Assembly: GCA_003152145.1 (NCBI GenBank)
Contig: PLZL01000147.1
Location: 21,400-31,305, forward strand
Origin: Limisphaerales bacterium
GTDB taxonomy: Bacteria > Verrucomicrobiota > Verrucomicrobiae > Limisphaerales > UBA11358
Direction: 5' to 3'
Length of the DNA: 9,906 nucleotides
The notes below the pieces were generated by a model. That model saw only the letters and a list, made by a program, of their open reading frames with translations. It was not told the origin of the DNA and ran no database searches. A program made the position numbers and the translations under genes. This document shows, piece by piece, positions 1-6,427 of the stretch (the stretch's first letter is position 1; each line of letters begins with the position of its first letter).

Positions 1-495
1 CGTATGCCATGCTGGTAATTCCAGCAGGGCTATTTGTTAGAACCGGATTCCAAGAAGTGAGAGGGTCGGCGTGACAGCGATCAAAGTGCGAGTCCATCGC
101 GCAAAAAATGAAAAATGCGATAATCCGCACCCAACATGATAAAATTGTTTTCATCCTGACTGTTTTAAGGCGGCTTCGTTATGCGCCAAGCCGCCGGGGG
201 ATGCAAGCAATTTGCGTCATCGGCGTTCGTCGGCGATAATGGCGGCGTGAGTAAATCGAAGTCAGTTCCCGGCTGCTCTGAACCAACTCCCTACGAATTG
301 GCAAAGCTCACGGTAGCACTGTCGCATGCATTTGATGCAGCGGCAACTTGAGCCAGCCTGTTACGGTGATTCCGACCCTGCCGCGGAGCTTTTATCTATT
401 GCACGTGTATTGGCAAAAGCCAGCATGGCTGTGGAGTTAAAAATAAGGAAGCCCTGCTGAAATGCGGGGCACCTTCTAATTAAGTGAAGTATGTA
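1..495. other. Gene-less 5' region with small inverted repeats
   Basis: No convincing coding region was found on either strand. The longest plus-strand reading I followed is a 43-codon ORF at 108-239 with no ribosome binding site and no recognisable product. The region holds a perfect 8-bp inverted repeat (169-176 with 188-195, 11-nt loop) whose role is unknown. It also holds a hairpin at 451-470 that is listed separately. No tRNA, rRNA or insertion-sequence end was recognised. Confidence 0.5.
451..470 (-). terminator. Hairpin, possible terminator
   Basis: A 7-bp stem (451-457 with 464-470, one T-G wobble) closes a 6-nt loop. Read on the minus strand it is followed by a T-rich tract (complement of 435-450). 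Read on the plus strand the following bases are only weakly T-rich. No minus-strand gene ends here, so its role as a terminator is uncertain. Confidence 0.3.
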
Positions 496-512
496 TCACA
501 CAAATTTGCCGG

Positions 513-541
513 TTGACAACAATGCCAAGAGTGGGTAATGT
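513..541 (+). promoter_or_regulatory. Housekeeping-like promoter of first prepilin gene
   Basis: A perfect TTGACA at 513-518 is followed after 17 bp by TAATGT at 536-541. The -35 is excellent and the -10 is weak (3 of 6). Initiation would fall near 549, giving a leader of about 20 nt before the ATG at 569. The second prepilin gene has the same arrangement (TTGACA-N17-TAAT). Confidence 0.4.
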
Positions 542-568
542 GGCACTGGCTGAAAATCAGGAAATCCA

Positions 569-1399
569 ATGAAGATAAAAAGAACAACCGGATTTACGTT
601 GATTGAACTGCTCGTCGTCATCGCCATCATCGCGATTTTGGCGGCGCTGCTCCTGCCCGTTTTGACTTTGGCCAAGGAAAAGGCCAAGCGTGCCGCTTGC
701 ATGTCAAACGTCAGGCAGCTTGGAATAGCGATGATGGCTTACGCCGCTGAAAATATGGATTATTATCCGGAGGCCCCGGATCCAAACACGGGCGGAAATG
801 TTGCGAATGCGGCCACTGCGGGCGCCGACCTTTGGGATCTGCCCAACTCTATCGCCTGGTCAATCATCAAGAATGCCGGCAAGAAGCGGGAGCTTATGTT
901 TTGCCCCAGCAGTTTCGCCTCCCGGGATCCAAACAACCCCATCATTTTGAATTATTTTTGGAACTTTGGCTCAGCGGATACGATTAATTATTCGACCGAA
1001 GGCAAATACAAATCACTCGGTTATTGGTGGATGATCAAGCGAAATGATGCCGCCAACCCCACCAAACCCAACATGAATCCGAATCCGAACCGGCCGCGGA
1101 TGCTCATCGCCAAGACAACGACCATTGCCACCAACCTGAGCTTGACCGAAACGGAAATCATCGCCGACATCACCATCTCCACGGGTTCTGGAAACAAAGA
1201 CACCGACCAATTTGCCAATGTGCCCAGCACCGCGCCGCCCGCCATACTTCCGGCTGGTTACCGGGCCAGTCACTTGAGCAGCGGCAATCGGCCGGCGGGC
1301 GGCGACATTTTATTTCAGGACAACCACGTTGAATGGCGTCTGTTTCAGGACATGGACTGGATCACCACCGACAGCCAGAATCGCTACGAGTGGTTCTAA
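569..1399 (+). CDS. Prepilin-type (type II secretion/pseudopilin-like) protein
   Basis: This 276-residue protein begins with a short basic leader, then [10 protein letters not shown], the classical type IV prepilin signal. A prepilin peptidase would cut between Gly8 and Phe9, and Glu13 is the conserved +5 acid. Residues 9-33 form one hydrophobic helix that would anchor the protein in the inner membrane or pack it into a pseudopilus. The C terminus has a degenerate form of the H-X9-DG motif usual in Planctomycetes and Verrucomicrobia: His235, then LFQDNHVEW at 248-256, with Asn in place of the expected Gly. The start is supported by AGGA at 559-562, six bases before the ATG. No secretion or pilus assembly genes are nearby, so this is an orphan member of a family that is usually present in many copies. 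The substrate and partners are unknown. Confidence 0.85.
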   Translation: MKIKRTTGFTLIELLVVIAIIAILAALLLPVLTLAKEKAKRAACMSNVRQLGIAMMAYAAENMDYYPEAPDPNTGGNVANAATAGADLWDLPNSIAWSIIKNAGKKRELMFCPSSFASRDPNNPIILNYFWNFGSADTINYSTEGKYKSLGYWWMIKRNDAANPTKPNMNPNPNRPRMLIAKTTTIATNLSLTETEIIADITISTGSGNKDTDQFANVPSTAPPAILPAGYRASHLSSGNRPAGGDILFQDNHVEWRLFQDMDWITTDSQNRYEWF

Positions 1400-1437
1400 A
1401 CCCTGAATCCATGGGGGAAAATCCCATCATATAGAAA

Positions 1438-1605
1438 ACAGGTGGATTTGAGTTGATCGAACTGCTCGTCGTCATCGCCATCATCGCAATTTTGTCGGCT
1501 TGCTCTCGCCCGTTTTGACTGTGGCCAAGAAAAAGACCAAGCGCATCAGTTGACTGTCAAACCGCAGGCAGCCTGGAATAGCGATGATGGTTTGCGGCAG
1601 GAAAA
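1438..1605 (+). pseudogene. Degenerate partial copy of the prepilin 5' end
   Basis: This stretch aligns almost throughout with positions 583-751 of the preceding prepilin gene, at high identity. It reads [17 protein letters not shown] at first. A 1-bp deletion around 1498-1510 then shifts the frame into a stop (TGA at about 1517-1519). After the deletion, 70 bases align without gaps (1520-1589). No start codon in frame precedes it, since the nearest upstream ATG (1411) meets a stop after seven codons. It ends abruptly near 1605 and lacks the rest of the gene. The copy is best explained as a tandem partial duplication that then decayed. The alternative is decay of an independent prepilin gene that shared the conserved N terminus, but the synonymous sites also match closely. 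Confidence 0.8.
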
Positions 1606-1673
1606 ATCACTGGTTCGAGCCAGTTGAAAGAGAAACACCATTCCACCAGCTTGATGTGTCTTTGCGCAAAATT

Positions 1674-1692
1674 GCCTCATTTTAAATGAGGC
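1674..1692. repeat. Perfect 19-bp palindrome (9-1-9)
   Basis: GCCTCATTT at 1674-1682 and AAATGAGGC at 1684-1692 are exact reverse complements around a single central T. There is no T-run on the plus strand, so this is not a good terminator. Its symmetry resembles a dimeric regulator's operator. It lies about 50 bp before a candidate ECF-type promoter of the cytochrome gene. Confidence 0.6.
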
Positions 1693-1740
1693 CGAAAATA
1701 GCGAAAAGATCTGAAATTAGAGAGTCCCAGTATTCTCGCA

Positions 1741-1768
1741 GGAACTTTTCGTGTCTTCGTTCCTCTTC
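1741..1768 (+). promoter_or_regulatory. Candidate ECF-type promoter before the cytochrome gene
   Basis: GGAACTTTT at 1741-1749 matches the sigma-E-type -35 element, and TCTTC follows at 1764-1768. The spacing GGAAC-N18-TC is the same as at four other intergenic sites in this window. The downstream region is pyrimidine-rich, so a TC at the right place is weaker evidence here. The start codons at 1818 or 1854 would have leaders of about 45 or 80 nt. Confidence 0.4.
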
Positions 1769-1853
1769 CTCTTATTGATGGATAACAAAACGGGCGCATC
1801 TCAGATAGCCAGATCGAATGCTGACGGCATATCCAACACTGAAAGTCAATATA

Positions 1854-2618
1854 ATGAACCGAGTTCGTGTGGCAATTTTTAACGACCGGGCCAAGGCTGA
1901 GCCAATTCAGGTGCGTCTGCAACAAGCTGGTATTCCGGCCGAAATCCACGTCGAACTTGGTCTTGCAAGGCTCTGGTTCATATCGAAACGTTCTGCGTGC
2001 GTGCGTGTTGAAGTGCCCGCTCAACTATCGGAAATAGCCCAACAGCTTTTGATCTCCTGGGGCGACGAGGCATTGTCCGCTGCGATTTACTGTCCGGAAT
2101 GCAAGTCCTTACGGGTGGACTACCCCCAGGTCACGCAAAAGTTCTTTTTCCCCAATTTGGCCATTGGCCTCATGTCCGGACTTGGACTTGTGGAGAAAGA
2201 CTACTATTGCGAGGGTTGTCATAACATGTGGCCGAAACCGCGAGTCAGCAGCGGTCCACCTGCGATAAAACCGGCACGCTTCCATCGGCTCAAGCTGTGG
2301 AAAAAAGATCTGAGCATGGCCGCCAGCCTTGGCGGAGTGCTGCTACTCGGGAACGGCCCCATGTTTGCCGAATCTTCCAGCCCAGGCTTTCCAGAGGTTA
2401 CAGGCGTAAAAGCCGAAGTGCAAAGTTCCATCCCAGCCGGAAACCAAGATTTAGCCCGCTCAGAATTGCCCACCTACCTTCGCGATATCCTGCCGATCTT
2501 CATGGGGAATTGCTCTCGCTGCCACAATCAGCAGACCCGGTTCCTCTACAACTGGCTGGACTATAAAACCGCCTACGCCGACCGCTGGGAAATCCGGCGG
2601 CGGATATGGGACAGTTGA
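1854..2618 (+). CDS. DUF2007/zinc-ribbon-like module joined to N-terminal part of a c-type cytochrome, ended by a premature TGA
   Basis: I chose the ATG at 1854 (MNRVRVAIF) because the conserved-looking domain starts there; an ATG at 1818 adds 12 residues. Residues below count from 1818. Residues 13-90 resemble the DUF2007 (putative signal transducing) fold. Cys92-x2-Cys95 and Cys131-x2-Cys134 look like a zinc ribbon. Residues 158-184 (basic stretch, then MAASLGGVLLLGNGPMFA) look like a signal peptide, normally found at a protein's N terminus. Residues 218-266 begin a cytochrome domain with the heme-binding motif CSRCH at 232-236. Translation stops at TGA 2616-2618, but the same frame continues with cytochrome sequence, and family members as I recall them have Trp there (WDSWKGSYYKESMP). 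The joining of a cytoplasmic-type module to an exported cytochrome suggests fusion of two neighbouring genes. This is probably a broken gene, unless the TGA is read through or is an error. Confidence 0.7.
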   Translation: MNRVRVAIFNDRAKAEPIQVRLQQAGIPAEIHVELGLARLWFISKRSACVRVEVPAQLSEIAQQLLISWGDEALSAAIYCPECKSLRVDYPQVTQKFFFPNLAIGLMSGLGLVEKDYYCEGCHNMWPKPRVSSGPPAIKPARFHRLKLWKKDLSMAASLGGVLLLGNGPMFAESSSPGFPEVTGVKAEVQSSIPAGNQDLARSELPTYLRDILPIFMGNCSRCHNQQTRFLYNWLDYKTAYADRWEIRRRIWDS

Positions 2619-2642
2619 AAAGGCTCGTATTACAAGGAGTCC

Positions 2643-3140
2643 ATGCCCATCGCCAACAGCCCGGAATCACTCGCGCTCACCGACGAGGAACGTTTGACCA
2701 TCCGCAATTGGGTGGACCACGGCGGCCTGCGGGGTGTGGCACCGTCGCCGGACGGCCCCAAATCGAAAACCGAGCGGATCGAACTGGGGCGGCGGCTGTT
2801 CACTTCCCTTTGCGCGGCGTGTCACCAGCCCACGGGCAAGGGACTCCCGAACATGTTTCCACCGTTGGCGGGATCCGATTTCTTGAATGCCGACAAGAGC
2901 CGGGCCATCAAGATTGTCATCTTTGGCCGGCAGGGGGAAGTGGTGGTGAACGGGATGAAATTTAACAACAATATGCCTTCGCTCCCATTAAGCGACCAGG
3001 ACATCGCGAATATTCTGATGTTTGTCTACAATTCATTCGGAAACTCCGGACTTGAGGTTACGCCGGAAGAAGTAAAAGTTCTCCGCACCCAGCCACCAGC
3101 CCCATCTGCAACGCCCGCAGCAAAAAACATCTTTGAGTGA
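2643..3140 (+). CDS. C-terminal cytochrome c domain, in frame with the preceding ORF
   Basis: This is the continuation of the preceding frame beyond the TGA at 2616-2618, with no shift. Starting at ATG 2643 gives 165 residues and no signal peptide, so on its own it could not be exported for heme attachment. Residues 42-133 form a class I cytochrome c domain. CAACH at 57-61 binds heme, and Met111 in the NNNMPSL segment (or Met105) is the likely axial ligand. The stretch FPPLAGSDFLNADK followed by an NGMKFNNNMP loop resembles the cytochrome domains found with copper nitrite reductases; I infer electron transfer in the periplasm but see no reductase here. The tail is Pro/Ala-rich. The whole frame 1854-3140 would encode about 429 codons carrying two CxxCH motifs. 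Confidence 0.8.
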   Translation: MPIANSPESLALTDEERLTIRNWVDHGGLRGVAPSPDGPKSKTERIELGRRLFTSLCAACHQPTGKGLPNMFPPLAGSDFLNADKSRAIKIVIFGRQGEVVVNGMKFNNNMPSLPLSDQDIANILMFVYNSFGNSGLEVTPEEVKVLRTQPPAPSATPAAKNIFE

Positions 3141-3173
3141 AGCTGGATGAGTGGGCGCAAAATTCGTTTGTTG

Positions 3174-3201
3174 GGAACCTTTTCGGGATTCGGCCCTCTT
3201 A
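3174..3201 (+). promoter_or_regulatory. Candidate ECF-type promoter before the propeller gene
   Basis: GGAACC at 3174-3179 and TCTTA at 3197-3201 give GGAAC-N18-TC, the spacing shared by five intergenic sites here. The ATG at 3260 would have a leader of about 50 nt. The site lies in the 119-bp gap after the cytochrome stop codon. Confidence 0.45.
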
Positions 3202-3219
3202 CTAATCGAATAACCGGCA

Positions 3220-3255
3220 CAAACCAAAGAGAAATAGCAAACCAAAGAAAAATAG
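3220..3255 (+). repeat. Two tandem 18-bp direct repeats in the propeller leader
   Basis: Unit one (3220-3237) is caaaccaaagagaaatag and unit two (3238-3255) differs by a single base (g to a). The pair ends four bases before the ATG at 3260. It is A-rich and unstructured. The first copy contains a weak AGAGA purine tract, but neither copy gives a good Shine-Dalgarno site. Its function is unknown. Confidence 0.7.
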
Positions 3256-3259
3256 TCCT

Positions 3260-4375
3260 ATGAAAATGAAACTAAATCGAATTCTGACATCCAGCGGGGC
3301 TTGGTGCTCCATTCTCACGATCATTGGCGTCATGGGGATCACGGGCGCGGCTTCGGCTGACAACATGAATCACAAATTCAACGCACGCGGCAACATTCTG
3401 ATCTCCGATCAGTTTAACAATCGTGTCATCGAGATTGACCCATCGGGCAAAATCGTTTGGTCGTTCGGGCGCGGCCCGAATGACTTCACAGCCAAGTCGG
3501 TCATCGGCGTCAACGACGCCCAGCGCGTTGGAGACTTTACCCTGATGGCCGGCACCGGCACACCCGCCGGGGTGATCCCGCAGGCGCCTGACGGCGCGGC
3601 GGACAATCGAGTCTTGTTGGTGGACCCGTCCGGCAAAATCGTCTGGCAATACGGCCAGTTCGGACAAACTGGTTCGGGGCCAAACCTGCTGGATACACCG
3701 GTGCAGAGCACGTGGCTCCCAAACATGCACGTCCTCATCACCGACCAGGCCAACAATCGGATCATCGAGGTGAACATGGCGAAGAAAATCGTCTGGCAGT
3801 ATCCGGGCTCGAACACGACCGACGCCGACCAGCTTGTTGGCCCGAACTCCGCCGAGTTGCTTGAGAACGGCCACATCCTGATTGCCGACCAGGGCAACAA
3901 CCGGGCAATTGAAGTCACGCGCGGCGACAAAATTGTCAGGACGTTCACCGCCGGTGGCACTGCCAATACTGTTGCGTTCGCCAGCCGACTCGACAACGGT
4001 GACACGCTGTTGACCGATGCCGGCAACTCCCGCGCCGTCGAAGTGGATGCCAACGACAACGTGGTCTGGCAATATTTCACTGACACCGATCCGAACAGCG
4101 TTCCCGCCCCGTTGCCAACCCGCGCGGTGCGGCTCAAGAACGGCGACACGTTGATCAGCGACCAGTTCAACAATCGCGTCATCCGCGTCAATCACGCCGG
4201 GGCGATTGTTGCCAACTACGGACTTCCGCTCGCGGGCGGCGATCCCATCGGGAACAACGCCGACTACGACACCCACACGTCGCAGAATGGATTGTATTCC
4301 CCCTACGATGCGAAAGTGGTGGGCGATTACACCGGGCTGACGCCGCCGGGTGATTTCGAACAGACACGCTGGTGA
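3260..4375 (+). CDS. Exported six-blade beta-propeller protein (NHL/PQQ-like repeats)
   Basis: This 371-residue protein has a signal peptide (basic MKMKLNR, hydrophobic core to about 30, likely cut after Ala-Ser-Ala33). Six repeats follow, each of the form ILISDQFNNRVIEID..GKIVW. They lie at about 46-69, 118-131, 158-181, 206-229, 248-272 and 297-320. The Asp-Gln-x-Asn-Asn-Arg turn and the closing Lys-Ile-Val-Trp-Gln strand are typical of NHL-like or PQQ-type propellers. No catalytic residues can be assigned; such propellers often serve as binding scaffolds, and some PQQ-type ones are dehydrogenases. It lies 119 bp after the cytochrome with its own candidate ECF-type promoter, so a redox partner role is possible but unproven. 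A long ORF on the opposite strand is a codon-bias shadow. Confidence 0.8.
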   Translation: MKMKLNRILTSSGAWCSILTIIGVMGITGAASADNMNHKFNARGNILISDQFNNRVIEIDPSGKIVWSFGRGPNDFTAKSVIGVNDAQRVGDFTLMAGTGTPAGVIPQAPDGAADNRVLLVDPSGKIVWQYGQFGQTGSGPNLLDTPVQSTWLPNMHVLITDQANNRIIEVNMAKKIVWQYPGSNTTDADQLVGPNSAELLENGHILIADQGNNRAIEVTRGDKIVRTFTAGGTANTVAFASRLDNGDTLLTDAGNSRAVEVDANDNVVWQYFTDTDPNSVPAPLPTRAVRLKNGDTLISDQFNNRVIRVNHAGAIVANYGLPLAGGDPIGNNADYDTHTSQNGLYSPYDAKVVGDYTGLTPPGDFEQTRW

Positions 4376-4400
4376 CAAATAAGCGTTGGAAGAAAAAGTG

Positions 4401-4421
4401 AGAACGGGCCATGCTCGTTCT
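4401..4421 (+). terminator. Upstream hairpin of a tandem terminator
   Basis: An 8-bp stem (4401-4408 with 4414-4421, one G-T wobble) with a 5-nt loop, followed by TTAAAT. It sits 25 bp after the propeller stop codon and just before a stronger hairpin. Confidence 0.45.
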
Positions 4422-4427
4422 TAAATC

Positions 4428-4462
4428 GGGGCGGCGCGAAAGTGCCGCCCCATTTCGTTTTC
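4428..4462 (+). terminator. Rho-independent terminator of the propeller gene
   Basis: GGGGCGGC at 4428-4435 pairs with GCCGCCCC at 4444-4451. Two further inner pairs close a GAAA tetraloop at 4438-4441, for a 10-bp GC-rich stem. The T-rich tail ATTTCGTTTTC follows. This is the best terminator in the window and separates the propeller from the second prepilin gene. Confidence 0.8.
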
Positions 4463-4675
4463 ACTCGTCGCCAACGATCAAATCCTGCTGATGTGGAGGG
4501 AAATCACCGCCGGCAAGGCCGCCGCAACCAAGGTGCCGGGGGCAGGCAGCCCGGCGGCAAAAACAAAAATCAGCCGGTCCAAAAAAGTGAAGCCGCACCG
4601 CCGGTTTCACGCGGGTGTTTCAATGTTCTCGCAAGCTTGCTTTTGGACCGTCCAACCCTGAATTTTCTTTTCCAC
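4463..4675 (+). other. Intergenic stretch, no supported gene
   Basis: Two overlapping plus-strand frames are open here. One of them, 4491-4661, would give a 56-residue Lys/Arg/Ala-rich peptide. Neither has a ribosome binding site, a recognisable domain or a promoter, and the stretch follows directly after a strong terminator. It may be a remnant of a longer gene. I do not call a gene. Confidence 0.4.
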
Positions 4676-4704
4676 TTGACAATAACGGATAATAATTGTA
4701 ATTA
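4676..4704 (+). promoter_or_regulatory. Housekeeping-like promoter of second prepilin gene
   Basis: A perfect TTGACA at 4676-4681 is followed after 17 bp by TAATTA at 4699-4704, preceded by TG (4697-4698) as in an imperfect extended -10. The predicted start near 4711 leaves a leader of about 34 nt. The -10 is a poor match, so confidence is moderate. Confidence 0.4.
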
Positions 4705-4707
4705 AGT

Positions 4708-4741
4708 TTTTGAATTGCCGTGGAACCGGCATTTTTCAAAA
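4708..4741 (+). promoter_or_regulatory. Stem-loop immediately before the second prepilin start codon
   Basis: TTTTGAA (4708-4714) pairs with TTCAAAA (4735-4741), and TGCCG (4716-4720) pairs with CGGCA (4727-4731). A 1-by-3 internal loop separates the two helices and the apical loop has 6 nt. The structure ends three bases before ATG 4745, where a ribosome would bind, and no Shine-Dalgarno site is visible. It could modulate translation, or be a DNA dyad for a regulator. Confidence 0.45.
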
Positions 4742-4744
4742 GCC

Positions 4745-5641
4745 ATGAACCGATCGCACTTTTCAAAAAAGCCGCCGGCGTCCCGCAAAACGGGCGCGAC
4801 GGGTTTTACGTTGGTTGAGCTGCTGACGGTGATCGCCATCATCGCCGTGCTGGCGGCGCTTGTATTGCCGGCGCTTTCCCGGGCGCGCGAACGGGCGGGG
4901 GCCATCCTCTGCCTGAACAACACCCGGCAGCTTGGCCTGGCCTGGCAGATTTATGCCGGCGACAATGACGAAAGGCTCCCTTACAACCTGGGCATGGCCG
5001 GCTCGTCGTTCCGCACCGGCCTCAACTGGGTCAACAACGTCATGACCTGGGACTTGAGTTCCGACAACACCAATCTCGCCACGCTGACGGGCGCGAGTCT
5101 TGGTCGTTTTGTCAGCGGCAACACGAGCGTCTATCGCTGCCCATCCGATGCGGCGTTGAGTTCGGTGCAAAGGGCCGCCGGATGGACGGCACGCATCCGC
5201 AGTTACTCGATGAATGCCATGGTCGGCGATGCGGGCGATTTTACCGCCAACGGTTTCAACGTCAACAATCCGGGCTACACGCAGTTTTTCAAGACGACCC
5301 AGATTCCGCAGCCGACTGACATTTTTGTGTTCCTTGACGAACATCCCGACAGCATTGACGATGGTTACTTTCTCGATAAGTCACCGGAAAATGGCGGCGG
5401 ATCTGGCGGTTCCTACCACAGCGCCCAATGGACGGATTTGCCGGCCTCATACCACAACGGCGCCACTGCATTTTCGTTTGCCGATGGCCACAGCTCGCTC
5501 CACCGCTGGCTGCAGCCAAACACGATCCGCCCGCCCCTGCCCAATGCCGCCAATCTTCCCATTCCAATTCCTTCCAGCCCCGCCGCCGCGCTTGCGGATT
5601 TCGATTGGGTGATGGATCACATGAGTGTTGACAAGAACTGA
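4745..5641 (+). CDS. Prepilin-type protein with H-X9-DG C-terminal motif
   Basis: This 298-residue protein starts at ATG 4745. A TTG start at 4715 would add 10 residues but lies inside a stem-loop. A 20-residue basic leader precedes the prepilin motif [10 protein letters not shown], with predicted cleavage between Gly20 and Phe21 and the conserved Glu25. The hydrophobic helix runs from about 21 to 44. The conserved C-terminal processing-associated motif is exact: His237, nine residues, then Asp247-Gly248. Cys56 and Cys132 lie in the globular part. This architecture is the large multi-copy Planctomycetes/Verrucomicrobia pseudopilin-like family. The protein is expected at the inner membrane or in a pseudopilus, but no secretion genes are present. 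It converges on the anti-sigma gene with only 30 bp between. Confidence 0.85.
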   Translation: MNRSHFSKKPPASRKTGATGFTLVELLTVIAIIAVLAALVLPALSRARERAGAILCLNNTRQLGLAWQIYAGDNDERLPYNLGMAGSSFRTGLNWVNNVMTWDLSSDNTNLATLTGASLGRFVSGNTSVYRCPSDAALSSVQRAAGWTARIRSYSMNAMVGDAGDFTANGFNVNNPGYTQFFKTTQIPQPTDIFVFLDEHPDSIDDGYFLDKSPENGGGSGGSYHSAQWTDLPASYHNGATAFSFADGHSSLHRWLQPNTIRPPLPNAANLPIPIPSSPAAALADFDWVMDHMSVDKN

Positions 5642-5668
5642 CGGGCGCGCGAAGCCCGCAGATTTTCG
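5642..5668 (+). terminator. Weak hairpin between convergent genes
   Basis: CGGGC at 5642-5646 pairs with GCCCG at 5654-5658 across a 7-nt loop, with GATTTT shortly after. It begins directly after the prepilin stop codon. The stem is short and the T-run is four bases, so termination is plausible but weak. Confidence 0.35.
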
Positions 5669-5671
5669 GAA

Positions 5672-6427
5672 TCAAAGGAATTTCCGGATCGTTGACTCGT
5701 CGCCTTCCGTTCCCAGCAGATAAACTTTGTCGCCCTGCGCCCAGGCAGCCGTGATGAGTCCCTTGACGGCAGCGAACCGGGGCTGGCCGATTTCTGGCGC
5801 ATCTTTCACCGAAGCGCGATCCACCACGAACAACCACAGGTCACTCGACTGGTTTGGCGGAAGTGGCCGACCGGTGCGAAAACAGATCATCGAAACTTTC
5901 ACATTCTGCCAGCCCTCGACGGCGCAGCCGGTGATGGCGGCTTTTTGCAGCGCCGCTGGCAAAACATAATCCGCCGGCGCCTGTTTTGTGGCAAGGTAGG
6001 CGCGGATTTGTTCCGAATCGTTTGTCGTCAAATCCATTCCGTAGGGGTTCAGCGCAATCCTCACCATCTGGTTCTGGTAAATGGCCAGCGTGTCGTCGCT
6101 CGGACGCCGCGGGAGCCAGAGCGTCGCCAGAAAGGCCAATAGAACGAGGGCAGCCACCGCCGCCAGCGCGATGCGCGGACGCCAGTAAATCTTCCTCTCC
6201 TGCACGGCCTGTTCGGAGATGATTTGTTCCTTCAGCCCGGCAGGCACGGTGATTTGGCGGAATTTGGCGCGCAAAGCCTCCTGTCGCGCGCAATGCTCCT
6301 CCAGCCAGCGCGCCAGTTCCGGCTCCCGTTTCGCCAGCGCCAGCGCCCCGGCGATTTGCGGGTCTTCCGCGTCCGCCGTTCCGGGCCGGTAAAGCAGCAA
6401 AATGGTTTTGGCTTCGTTGAGTTTCAC
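5672..6427 (-). CDS. Membrane anti-sigma factor-like protein
   Basis: This 251-residue protein is translated from a GTG start that overlaps the sigma factor's TGA by four bases (GTGA, 6424-6427), so the two are probably translationally coupled. Residues 1-80 form a charged cytoplasmic region (LARWLEEHCARQEALRAKF at 38-56), expected to bind the sigma factor. One transmembrane helix lies at about 85-105, followed by Arg-Arg-Pro. Residues 110-251 form an extracytoplasmic domain with two cysteines (Cys168, Cys182) that could sense redox state or a metal. The canonical zinc anti-sigma motif (H-x3-C-x2-C) is absent; only His45-Cys46 occur. The assignment rests mainly on operon position and topology. 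The sensory ligand is unknown. Confidence 0.7.
   Translation of the reverse strand: MKLNEAKTILLLYRPGTADAEDPQIAGALALAKREPELARWLEEHCARQEALRAKFRQITVPAGLKEQIISEQAVQERKIYWRPRIALAAVAALVLLAFLATLWLPRRPSDDTLAIYQNQMVRIALNPYGMDLTTNDSEQIRAYLATKQAPADYVLPAALQKAAITGCAVEGWQNVKVSMICFRTGRPLPPNQSSDLWLFVVDRASVKDAPEIGQPRFAAVKGLITAAWAQGDKVYLLGTEGDESTIRKFL

Noticed and set aside
169..195. Inverted repeat with GTTATGC considered as an integron attC site
   Set aside because: GTTATGC does not fit the GTTRRRY core, there is no matching RYYYAAC partner, and no integrase or cassette pattern is present.
108..239. 43-codon ORF in the 5' region
   Set aside because: It is short, lacks a ribosome binding site, and its Arg-rich C-terminal part overlaps an inverted repeat.
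1411..1427. Small hairpin after the first prepilin gene as a terminator
   Set aside because: The stem is only 5-6 bp and is followed by CATATAGAAAA rather than a T-run.
2208..2222. CEGCH (residues 131-135 of the fusion ORF) as a heme-binding motif
   Set aside because: It pairs with CPEC at 92-95 as a zinc-ribbon pattern and lies before the internal signal peptide, so it would be cytoplasmic.
2350..2374. GGAAC-N18-TC match inside the cytochrome frame
   Set aside because: It falls within coding sequence (the signal-peptide region) with no gene start just downstream; I treat it as background.
2616..2618. Selenocysteine or recoding at the TGA in the cytochrome
   Set aside because: The expected residue is Trp rather than Cys, no selenocysteine-type hairpin was recognised downstream, and TAG and TAA interrupt another gene nearby, which fits decay better.
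3272..4378. Long (368-codon) open frame antisense to the propeller gene, plus other long antisense frames there
   Set aside because: It mirrors the codon pattern of a clear signal-peptide beta-propeller gene on the plus strand, and its translation shows no domain or signal.
4491..4661. 56-codon basic ORF after the propeller terminator
   Set aside because: It has no ribosome binding site, promoter or recognisable domain; its Lys/Ala-rich content is not specific enough.
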